From: Lachnospiraceae bacterium
Lineage (GTDB): Bacteria > Bacillota > Clostridia > Lachnospirales > Lachnospiraceae
DNA length: 35,332 nucleotides
Reading direction: 5' to 3'
NCBI GenBank assembly: GCA_028693705.1
Contig: JAQUUX010000032.1
Location: 1 to 35,332, forward strand
Shown: in pieces, positions 16,457 to 25,000 of the stretch
How the letters are laid out: every line of letters begins with the position of its first letter
Position numbering within the stretch: the first letter of the stretch is position 1
Notes under the pieces: model-generated
What the model was told of the DNA's origin: nothing
Seen by the model: only the letters and a program-made list of their open reading frames with translations
The model's database searches: none
Made by a program: the position numbers and the translations under genes

Positions 16457-17605
16457 ATGAAAAGACTTTCAGTTTTAGGTTCAACAGGATCAATTGGAAC
16501 GCAGACGTTGGAAGTAGTCCGTGCTTATCCTGAGGATTTTAAGGTGGTTGTACTGGCAGCAGGAAGCAACGTAGATAAGATGGAAGAGCAGGTCAGGGAA
16601 TTTCATCCGAAGCTGGTTTGTATGTGGTCAGAAAAAGCAGCAGCTGATTTGAAAAATAGAATTGCAGATACAGGTATTTCTGTCGTACCAGGAATGGACG
16701 GTCTTTTACAGGCAGCAACTTTTGAACAGGCTGATGTAGTACTTACCGCTGTTGTGGGTATGATCGGTATTCAGCCAACGATTGCGGCGATAGAAGCAGG
16801 TAAAGAGATAGCTCTTGCCAACAAAGAAACTTTGGTTACTGCAGGACATATTATCATGCCTCTTGCAGCAGCAAAAAAAGTGCCGATTTTACCCGTAGAT
16901 TCAGAACATAGTGCAATTTTCCAATCTTTACAGGGCAGCAAACGAGAAGAAATCAAAAAGATTCTCTTAACGGCATCCGGTGGTCCTTTCCGTGGAAAGA
17001 CCAGAAAAGATCTGGAGCATATGACGGTACAGGATGCACTAAATCATCCAAACTGGTCCATGGGTCGAAAGATTACCATAGATTCAGCTTCTCTTGTAAA
17101 TAAGGGACTGGAGGTTATGGAAGCAAAATGGCTCTTTGGTGTGGAACGTAAGGATATTGAGGTAGTGGTACATCCGCAGAGTATCCTTCACTCTGCTGTT
17201 ATGTACAGGGATGGCGCTGTGATCGGACAGATGGGCGTGCCAGATATGAAACTGCCGATTCAATATGCTTTATTTTATCCGGATAGAAATCCTATGGAAG
17301 GAAATGATATGGATCTATTTCAAGTGGGCAGTATGACCTTTGAAAAACCGGATATCCAGACTTTTAGAGGATTACAGTTGGCGTATGACGCATTAGATGC
17401 CGGAGGCAGTATGCCAACCGTATTTAATGCTGCAAATGAAATGGCAGTAGCTATGTTCCTGGATCAGCAGATTCGGTTTTTACAGATACCGGAGATCATC
17501 GAAGCATCCATGGAACAGCATAAGGTAATTGAAAACCCTGATTTGGGTAAAATATTAGAAACAGAACAGGCAACCTATGATTTTATTAAGGGAAAGACCT
17601 GGTAA
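16457..17605 (+). CDS. dxr: 1-deoxy-D-xylulose 5-phosphate reductoisomerase
   Basis: A 382-aa NADPH-dependent enzyme, the committed step of the MEP isoprenoid pathway. The NADPH loop GSTGSIGTQTLEVV begins at residue 8. LANKETLVTAG, the metal and substrate motif PVDSEHSAIFQSL and ASGGPFRG are all present, as is the NHPNWSMGRKITIDSASLVNKGLEVMEA block (split here by description only). ATAGGAGA sets the ATG at 16457; an in-frame ATG at 16415 has no such site. With ispG further downstream and uppS upstream, the window holds three isoprenoid-pathway genes. Confidence 0.97.
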   Translation: MKRLSVLGSTGSIGTQTLEVVRAYPEDFKVVVLAAGSNVDKMEEQVREFHPKLVCMWSEKAAADLKNRIADTGISVVPGMDGLLQAATFEQADVVLTAVVGMIGIQPTIAAIEAGKEIALANKETLVTAGHIIMPLAAAKKVPILPVDSEHSAIFQSLQGSKREEIKKILLTASGGPFRGKTRKDLEHMTVQDALNHPNWSMGRKITIDSASLVNKGLEVMEAKWLFGVERKDIEVVVHPQSILHSAVMYRDGAVIGQMGVPDMKLPIQYALFYPDRNPMEGNDMDLFQVGSMTFEKPDIQTFRGLQLAYDALDAGGSMPTVFNAANEMAVAMFLDQQIRFLQIPEIIEASMEQHKVIENPDLGKILETEQATYDFIKGKTW

Positions 17606-17647
17606 GAAATGTGATTTGATTTTCACATGGAAAGAATGGAGTGTTTC

Positions 17648-18727
17648 ATGGTAGTAACAATAATTTTATTCCTGGTTATTTTCGGGGTAGTTGTCATATC
17701 CCATGAGCTGGGACATTTTCTGATTGGCAGAGCCAGCGGTATTCATGTGCTGGAATTTGCCATTGGTATGGGACCAACTTTATTTCATATTGATACACCA
17801 AAGACCAGATATTCCATCAAATTGCTGCCGCTTGGAGGCGCCTGCATGTTTGATGGTGAAGATGGTAATTATGAAGAGTCGAATAAAGGGAAGAACGGAC
17901 TGGAAGAAGAACATCCGGGTTCCTTTCTGGAAGCCGGTGTATGGGCAAGAATAGCAACAGTTTTTGCAGGTCCTTTATTCAATTTTATCCTGGCATTTAT
18001 CCTGGCGATGATTCTGGTAGGCTTTAGCGGAACGGATTTACCTGTAGTGTACCGTGTCAGTGAGGGGATGCCGGCAGCAGAAGCCGGAATCGAATCAGGG
18101 GATAAAATTATCAGTATCAATGGAGAATCAATTCATGTTTACAGACAGGTAACTCTGATCTCACAGTTAAATCGCGGAGATACGTTGGATGTGGTATATG
18201 AGCATGATGGTAAGCGTATGGAAACCACCATTACACCTGTATATGACAGCACAGCAGACAGATATTATATGGGATTTCAGGGAACCGGTGAGGAGATGAC
18301 ATGTAACTCTCCTGTGAAATTAGTACAATATACCTTTTATGAAGTAGAATACTGGGTAAGGGCAACATTTAAGAGCTTGTCCATGCTGGTAACAGGTCAA
18401 GTATCGTTACGTGAAGTTTCCGGTCCGGTGGGAATCGCAAGTTTTGTTGGAGAGACCTATGAGGAAGTGAAGCCCTATGGTTTACCTACAATAATTCTGA
18501 CAATGTTAAATATAGCAGTTTTGTTATCTGTGAATCTGGGCATTATGAATTTGCTGCCACTTCCGGCATTGGATGGAGGCAGACTGGTATTTCTCCTGGT
18601 AGAAGTTATTCGTGGGAAACCGGTTTCACCGGAAAAAGAAGGCTTTGTGCACATGGCAGGTTTCATGGCCTTTATGGTACTCATGGTTCTGGTTATGTAC
18701 AATGACATTATGAAATTAATACCTTAG
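17648..18727 (+). CDS. rseP: RseP/SpoIVFB-class site-2 protease
   Basis: A 359-aa intramembrane zinc metalloprotease. The HELGH zinc motif (H19, H23) lies in the first membrane helix and the third ligand D309 in PLPALDGGR. A PDZ domain (roughly 120-190, from GMPAAEAGIESGDKIISING) sits between. Such proteases cut membrane-bound anti-sigma factors or signal-peptide remnants; the target here is unknown. The ATG at 17648 follows TGGAG at 6 nt; ATGs at 17627 and 17636 are alternatives that would add four to seven residues. A strong terminator follows, so the operon ends here instead of running on into ispG as is common. Confidence 0.95.
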   Translation: MVVTIILFLVIFGVVVISHELGHFLIGRASGIHVLEFAIGMGPTLFHIDTPKTRYSIKLLPLGGACMFDGEDGNYEESNKGKNGLEEEHPGSFLEAGVWARIATVFAGPLFNFILAFILAMILVGFSGTDLPVVYRVSEGMPAAEAGIESGDKIISINGESIHVYRQVTLISQLNRGDTLDVVYEHDGKRMETTITPVYDSTADRYYMGFQGTGEEMTCNSPVKLVQYTFYEVEYWVRATFKSLSMLVTGQVSLREVSGPVGIASFVGETYEEVKPYGLPTIILTMLNIAVLLSVNLGIMNLLPLPALDGGRLVFLLVEVIRGKPVSPEKEGFVHMAGFMAFMVLMVLVMYNDIMKLIP

Positions 18728-18739
18728 GGGTAAAGACAG

Positions 18740-18786
18740 ACAAGGGAATCGGTAAGAGAAAAAACAGCCGGTTTCCTTGTTTTTTT
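18740..18786 (+). terminator. Terminator after rseP
   Basis: ACAAGGGAATCGG (18740-18752) pairs over 13 positions with CCGGTTTCCTTGT (18768-18780), two G-T wobbles, followed by a run of seven T. It clearly ends the bactofilin-to-rseP transcription unit. Confidence 0.88.
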
Positions 18787-18850
18787 GACTGAAAATATTT
18801 CGATAAAATAGGGCATAATGACGAAAAAATATCATAAGTCTGAGAACCGG

Positions 18851-18879
18851 TTGACAGAAGATGCTGTGTACCGGAAAAT
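18851..18879 (+). promoter_or_regulatory. Possible promoter for the phosphatase-kinase unit
   Basis: A perfect -35 hexamer TTGACA (18851-18856) is followed after 17 nt by GAAAAT, a poor -10. It overlaps the palindrome AACCGGTT (18845-18852). No better promoter was found in the 275-nt gap after rseP. Confidence 0.25.
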
Positions 18880-18915
18880 AGAGACTATCTTATAAAACAG
18901 TTCAGTTTATCTATA

Positions 18916-18931
18916 GGTTCTGCTCAGAACC
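18916..18931. promoter_or_regulatory. Perfect dyad GGTTCTG-CT-CAGAACC upstream of the PP2C gene
   Basis: Seven-bp arms with a 2-nt centre and no following T run, so more likely a protein binding site than a terminator. The word AGAACCGG recurs at 18843-18850 and 18926-18933, which suggests a repeated recognition element. Confidence 0.4.
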
Positions 18932-19002
18932 GGCTTTCAAAAAAGAGTAAAAAAGAATCCTTAAAATTGGTTATGGTTGTATGGCAAAAACAGGAGGTAT
19001 AT

Positions 19003-19743
19003 GTGTTATCAGGTGTTTATTGGAATATCGGCATGGAAATGGATGCAAATCAGGATTCGGTCATTCTTGAAAGAGTTATGACAAAAAGGGGAGAACTGAT
19101 TATTGCAGGAGTTTGTGACGGTATTGGCGGATTGGAGAGAGGCGAAATTGCAAGTGGGTATGTGACGGAGCGATTACTTTCTTTTTTTTACGAAGAAATA
19201 TTGCCACGTCACAAGAAAAAAGGGTTCAAAAGAAAAATAAGAAAAGCATTGCTTCGATGCCTGTATGCTACACAAAGAGACCTGGAACAATTCGGAAAAC
19301 AGGAGAAGTGCAGACTGGGTACCACCATCAGCATGGTTATCGTCTGGAATAACCGGTATCTATGGTGTCATATGGGGGATAGTCGTATTTATAGAATATC
19401 ATGGAATATCTGCAGACAGCTTACGAGAGATGACCGATATGATGGGAAACTAACCGGTGCGCTGGGCAGTATGCCATGGACAAAGCCTGTGATACAAACC
19501 GGACATTTGTTTCCCGGGCAGGGCATATTATTATGCAGCGACGGTTTCTGGGAAAAACTGGATAAAAAGAAAATTTCAGATGGTCTTATGTATACTGCAA
19601 TTCATCGAAATGAACAAATCGACAGACATCTGAAAGCATTGGGAGAATATGCAATGAGACAAGGGGAAAAGGATAATATGAGCGCGATATATCTGCTTCG
19701 TAAAAAGGAAAGACAAAGGGAGGGTGTATATGGAGCGTTATGA
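19003..19743 (+). CDS. PP2C-family protein phosphatase
   Basis: A 246-aa cytoplasmic Ser/Thr phosphatase of the Stp/PrpC class. Metal-binding motifs are visible: DANQDS (14-19), GVCDGIGG with D39, GTTIS (107-111), GDSRIYR with D126, LLCSDGFWEKL with D180 and DNMSAIY with D224. The GTG start at 19003 is chosen because CAGGAGG lies 5-6 nt upstream; the longer open frame from 18967 covers that site. The 3' end overlaps the kinase start by 14 nt, so the pair is translationally coupled, the usual writer/eraser arrangement. Its position between rseP and ispG is unusual. Confidence 0.93.
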   Translation: MLSGVYWNIGMEMDANQDSVILERVMTKRGELIIAGVCDGIGGLERGEIASGYVTERLLSFFYEEILPRHKKKGFKRKIRKALLRCLYATQRDLEQFGKQEKCRLGTTISMVIVWNNRYLWCHMGDSRIYRISWNICRQLTRDDRYDGKLTGALGSMPWTKPVIQTGHLFPGQGILLCSDGFWEKLDKKKISDGLMYTAIHRNEQIDRHLKALGEYAMRQGEKDNMSAIYLLRKKERQREGVYGAL

Positions 19744-20902
19744 ATGGATGGAGATCCTGGGAACGGGAGCTTTTGGAAGTGTGTATAAAGTATGGGACAG
19801 GAACCTGAAACGCCATATGGCGGCAAAAGTAATTCCACTGAAAAACCTGCGTGCAGAAATGAATTACAAGACAGAGTTGGAGTTCTTGACGAAAAAGGAA
19901 CATTCCTGCTTTCCTGTTTTGTACGACAGTTTTTGCCAATTAAATGAGGATACAGGGGTGGAAGAAGGTGTTCTTATGATGGAATATCTGGAAGGGGAGA
20001 GTTTACAGAAACGTCTGGATAAAGCGGGTAAACTGGAAAAGGAAGAAGCCGTAAACATTGCAATACAATTAGCCGAAATTTTATGTTTTCTACATGAACG
20101 TAAGCCGGCATTGTTGTATAGAGATGTGAAACCGGACAATATTATTTGCCGGAAAGACGGGAAAATAAGACTTTTAGATTTTGGAACAGTATGTGATGCG
20201 TGGGAGGAAAACAGTATCCAGATGAAAATACAGTGCGGGACGCAGGGCTTTGCTGCACCGGAGGTATGGAAACGAGGCCAAAAGCCGTCTGTGCAGAGTG
20301 ATCAGTATGCATGGGGAGCAGTTTTACTGTATATGCTGACAGGGATCAGTATGGCCAAGCCTCCTTATCATCATCAGCCACTGAGGTGCTATGATAGAAC
20401 AATGGATACAAAGTTAAAATGGATCTTAGAAGTCAGTATGGCAGAGAAACCGGAACAACGTTTTGGAAGCATGGGAGAATGCCTGGGACAGTTGCAAAAA
20501 TGGAAGCAGAAGAAAAGAAATTTCCACTTCGTCATGCCACAACATCGTTTTGATAATTATCGAGTGATACAATCAAAATGGTACACCGAGAAAAAGTTTG
20601 CAGGATTGCTGGTAAGTCTGCTTCTGGCATTAGCCTTGTTTGGAAAAATATCAATGCCTGTCAGGGCAATGGAGAAAAAAGAATTACCGGTGGAAGTTTA
20701 TGATGCACAAGGCAGGAAAATATTGATTAAAGAGGATACTGTATACACACTTGCGGGGGATTTGTTTCTGGCAATTCCAAAAGATTTTTTTAAAGAAAAT
20801 AAGTTTTTCGAAATAACCGTAGGAAGCAACTGCAGAAATGAAAACGGAATTCCGGAAAAACAGGAGAAAAAATTTTATATCACATACGAAAATGGAAAGT
20901 AA
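19730..20902 (+). CDS. Membrane-anchored Ser/Thr protein kinase without PASTA domains
   Basis: A 390-aa Hanks-type kinase. The N-terminal domain (about 5-258) has the glycine loop GTGAFGSV (11-18), K33 in AAKVI, catalytic D132 in YRDVKPDN (Tyr replaces the usual His of HRD), D150 in DFG and an APE motif (176-178). One membrane helix lies at about 290-306 and about 80 residues (311-390) follow outside. That tail has no PASTA repeats and includes two Cys-free beta-like stretches before C352; I do not recognise it. GGGAGGG fixes the ATG at 19730. Partner of the PP2C gene it overlaps. The lack of PASTA domains argues against a direct PrkC/PknB orthologue. Confidence 0.9.
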   Translation: MERYEWMEILGTGAFGSVYKVWDRNLKRHMAAKVIPLKNLRAEMNYKTELEFLTKKEHSCFPVLYDSFCQLNEDTGVEEGVLMMEYLEGESLQKRLDKAGKLEKEEAVNIAIQLAEILCFLHERKPALLYRDVKPDNIICRKDGKIRLLDFGTVCDAWEENSIQMKIQCGTQGFAAPEVWKRGQKPSVQSDQYAWGAVLLYMLTGISMAKPPYHHQPLRCYDRTMDTKLKWILEVSMAEKPEQRFGSMGECLGQLQKWKQKKRNFHFVMPQHRFDNYRVIQSKWYTEKKFAGLLVSLLLALALFGKISMPVRAMEKKELPVEVYDAQGRKILIKEDTVYTLAGDLFLAIPKDFFKENKFFEITVGSNCRNENGIPEKQEKKFYITYENGK

Positions 20903-20967
20903 ATGTGGTAGAATAAGAACATATTATGTACAGATATGTTGAAAAAATATGCAGGAGGTATCCTTAC

Positions 20968-22023
20968 ATGTATCGTGACCATACAAAGGTAATCACCATA
21001 GGAGATAAAGTAATCGGTGGGGGCAACCCGATTCTGATTCAGTCTATGACCAACACCCCCACAGAGAACGTGGAAAAGACTGTGGAGCAGATATTAAAGT
21101 TAGAAGCGGCCGGCTGTGAGATCATTCGTTGTACCGTTCCAACTATAGAGGCAGCGAAGGCTCTTTCGCAAATCAAGAAACAGATTCATATTCCGCTTGT
21201 GGCAGATATTCATTTTGATTATAAAATGGCAATTGCAGCTATGGAAAATGGAGCAGATAAGATCCGTATTAATCCCGGAAATATTGGTTCCAAAGAAAAC
21301 CTGGCGGCAGTGGTAAAAGTGGCAAAAGAAAGAAACATTCCTATTCGTGTCGGTGTAAATTCCGGTTCTCTGGAAAAAGAACTGGTGGAGAAATACCATG
21401 GTGTAACGGCAGAAGGAATCGTGGAAAGTGCTCTGGATAAAGTGAAGATGATTGAGGATATGGATTACGATAATCTGGTAATCAGTATCAAGTCTTCAGA
21501 TGTACTGATGTGTATCCGTGCGCATGAATTATTAGCAGATAAAACTGTTTATCCATTACATGTAGGTATCACAGAATCCGGTACCATCAAGAGTGGAACC
21601 ATTAAGTCTTCCGTTGGTCTGGGTGTTATCTTATATCAGGGTATCGGTGATACTATCAGAGTATCCTTAACAGGAGATCCTGTGGAAGAAGTAAAGACAG
21701 CCAGGGCAATCTTAAAGACTGTGGGACTCCGCAGAGGCGGCATCGAAGTAGTATCCTGCCCGACCTGTGGCAGAACCAAGATAGATCTGATCACTCTGGC
21801 AAATCAGGTGGAAGATATGGTGGCAGACATTCCTTTGGATTTAAAAGTGGCTGTTATGGGCTGTGTTGTTAATGGTCCCGGAGAAGCAAAAGAAGCGGAT
21901 ATCGGAATCGCAGGCGGCATGGGTGAGGGCCTTCTCATCAAAAAAGGCGAGATCATAAAGAAAGTTCCGGAGGCAGAGTTATTAAACACCCTCCGACAGG
22001 AATTATTAAACTGGGGTAAATAA
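20968..22023 (+). CDS. ispG: 4-hydroxy-3-methylbut-2-enyl diphosphate synthase (flavodoxin/ferredoxin)
   Basis: A 351-aa [4Fe-4S] enzyme of the MEP isoprenoid pathway. A TIM-barrel part (VADIHFDYKMAI, KIRINPGNIG, VGVNSGSLE) is followed by the cluster-binding part with SCPTCGRTKID and CVVNGPGEA supplying the cysteines. GCAGGAGG precedes the ATG at 20968; an in-frame ATG at 20926 lacks a site. It begins 65 nt after the kinase gene and ends 5 nt before polC. The order dxr, rseP, ispG, polC is the normal Firmicutes one apart from the inserted phosphatase-kinase pair. Confidence 0.97.
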   Translation: MYRDHTKVITIGDKVIGGGNPILIQSMTNTPTENVEKTVEQILKLEAAGCEIIRCTVPTIEAAKALSQIKKQIHIPLVADIHFDYKMAIAAMENGADKIRINPGNIGSKENLAAVVKVAKERNIPIRVGVNSGSLEKELVEKYHGVTAEGIVESALDKVKMIEDMDYDNLVISIKSSDVLMCIRAHELLADKTVYPLHVGITESGTIKSGTIKSSVGLGVILYQGIGDTIRVSLTGDPVEEVKTARAILKTVGLRRGGIEVVSCPTCGRTKIDLITLANQVEDMVADIPLDLKVAVMGCVVNGPGEAKEADIGIAGGMGEGLLIKKGEIIKKVPEAELLNTLRQELLNWGK

Positions 22024-22028
22024 ACAAT

Positions 22029-25000
22029 ATGGCAATGATATTTCCGGAAGCATTTCCGTCTTTAAAACTGGATAGTAAAATAAAGGATCTGTTTGAACAG
22101 GTCATGGTAGAGAAGGTGACGTCTACCAGAATGCGGGAGTACCTGCGGATTTACATTTCCAGCAATAGACTGATTGCAAGGGAGATGATCGTCCGTGTTG
22201 AGCAGGAATTGAAGCGACAGCTTTTCCCTAAAGCCCCTGTACAAATTAAGATATATGAAAAATACAGCCTTTCGGATCAGTACAATGCTGAAAAGTTAAT
22301 GCATATATACTATGACAGTATTTTACAGGAGTTTAAGGACTACAATCATATAGACTATACAATACTGAAAAATGCAGAGATCACCTATTCGGAAGCGAAA
22401 AAGATGAACCTTACCGTAAAGGATACCGTTCTGGCAAGAGAGCGGATACCGGAGATCCTGCGTATCCTGGATAAGATTCTGGTAGAGCGTTGCGGGATAC
22501 CTGTGGAGATGGATGTGGAGTTTGATCAGTTTGAGGCTGACCTGGAAAAACAGGAAGCAGAAGAACAGGCTCTTTCGAGACAAGTAGAACTAATCGCCAA
22601 ACGCGGTGCTATGGCAGACCAGAAGGCAGAGGAAAATAAAGCGGAAGCTGGAAGCCAAAATGGTGGAGATTCCAAAAAGATTGCCGTCAAGGATAACGGG
22701 AAGCAAAGTGGTACCGGAAACAGCGGTAACGGCAACAATGGAAAAAGCGGAAGTGGAAATGGTTCCTTTGATAAAAATGGCGGAAAGAACGGGAACCGTG
22801 AATGGGGTAACAGAGGCGGCTTTAACCGTTCTATGAAGCGCTCTAACAATCCGGATGTGGTATATGGCAAGGATTTTGATGATGAACCGATTAAAATTGA
22901 AGAGATCATCGGTGAAATGGGAGAGGTAACTGTCAGAGGTAAGATCATCTTTGCAGACAGCAGGGAAATCCGAAATGAAAAGACCATTCTCATGTTTGAT
23001 ATCACGGACTTTACTGATACCATTTCCTTTAAAATGTTTGTGGGAAACGAACAGGTAGATGAAATCAAGGAATCAGTTAAAATGGGAGCATTCCTGAAGG
23101 TAAAGGGTGTTACTAATATTGACCGATTTGACAACGAATTAACAATTGCTTCTATTTCCGGGATTAAGAAAATTCCTGATTTTACCGTAGCCAGGGAAGA
23201 TCATGCGGCAAAGAAAAGGGTGGAGTTGCACTGCCATACCAAGATGAGTGATATGGATGGTGTTTCAGAAGCTAAAGATATTGTAAAAAGAGCTTATAAA
23301 TGGGGGCATAGAGCCATTGCCATCACAGATCATGGTGTGGTACAGGGATTTACAGATGCCAATCATACCTGGGATGATCTCTGGAAGGAAGAAAAGAATA
23401 AACGAAAAGAAGCAGGAGATTCCAATCCGGATAAACAGGATTTCTTTAAGGTCATCTATGGAGTAGAAGCGTATCTGGTAGATGATCTGAAGGAAGTCGT
23501 TATAAACGATAAAGGTTATGGTATCAGGGAAAAGGATTATGTGGTTTTCGATTTGGAAACTACCGGTTTTTCACCTGTTAATAACAGGATTATAGAGATC
23601 GGTGCAGTAAAGGTGACAAACGGGGAGATAACGGATCGGTTTTCTACGTTTGTAAATCCGGATGTACCCATTCCTTTTGAAATTGAAAAATTAACGGGTA
23701 TCCGCGATGATATGGTACTGGAAGCACCGGAAATTGAAGAGATCCTGCCACAGTTTCTGGAATTTAGCAAAGATGCCATTATGGTAGCGCATAACGCTGA
23801 ATTTGATATGAGCTTTATCAAGGAGAATTGTATCCGACAGGGTATTAAGCAGAGTTTTACATATGTTGATACAGTAGGTATTTCCAGGCATTTATATCCG
23901 CATCAGGCAAAGCATACCTTAGATGCCGTGGCGAAGACCATGGGAGTATCTTTGGAAAATCATCATCGTGCTGTGGATGATGCAGAGTGTACGGCACTTA
24001 TTTTTAAAAAAATGTTACCGATGTTAGAGGCAGAGGGAGCAGATACTTTAGCTAAGGTAAATGCCTTGACGGCAGCAGGACCGGAGCAGGTGAAGAAGCT
24101 GCCTTCTTATCATGCCATCATATTGGCCAAGAATAATGCAGGCAGGGTAAATCTTTATAAATTGGTAAGTGAATCTCATATTACTTATTTTGCCAAGAGA
24201 CCCAGGATACCGAAAAGCCTTCTGATGCAATACCGGGATGGTTTGATCCTGGGAAGTGCCTGTGAGGCAGGTGAATTGTACCGTGCGCTGATCGAAGGAA
24301 AAGCTGATACGGAAGTTGCCAGACTGGCGAACTTCTATGATTATCTGGAAATTCAGCCGGTGGGAAATAATCATTATATGATTGCTTCCGAGAAGATTCC
24401 GAATATTAATTCTGAGGATGACATCAGGGCTGTGAATAAAAAGGTGGTGGCGCTGGGAGAACAGTTCCATAAACCTGTAGTGGCAACCTGTGATGTGCAC
24501 TTCTTAGATCCGCAGGATGAGATTTACAGACGTATCATCATGGCAGGGATGGGATTTACAGATGCAGATAATCAGCCGCCATTATATTTACATACAACAG
24601 AAGAAATGTTAGAGGAATTTTCCTACCTGGGAAGTGATAAGGCAGAAGAAGTGGTTATTACCAATCCCAATAAGATCGCAGACAGCTGTGAAGTAATCTC
24701 TCCGGTCAGACCGGATAAGTGTCCGCCTGTTATCGAAAACTGTGATCAGACACTGACTGATATCTGCTACACCAAGGCGCATGAGCTGTATGGTGAAGTG
24801 CTGCCGGATATTGTAGAACAGCGTTTGCAGAAAGAGTTAAATTCCATTATATCCAATGGTTATGCAGTTATGTATATCATTGCCCAGAAGCTGGTGTGGA
24901 AGTCTGTAGAGGATGGATATCTGGTAGGCTCCAGAGGATCTGTAGGTTCTTCTCTGGTGGCATATATGTCCGGTATCACGGAGGTTAACTCCTTAAGTCC

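Noticed and set aside
22526-23134. 202-codon open frame on the minus strand opposite the PolC linker
   Set aside because: It mirrors the low-complexity Gly/Asn region, has no ribosome binding site, and gives a Ser/Pro/Leu/Phe-rich product typical of an antisense shadow.
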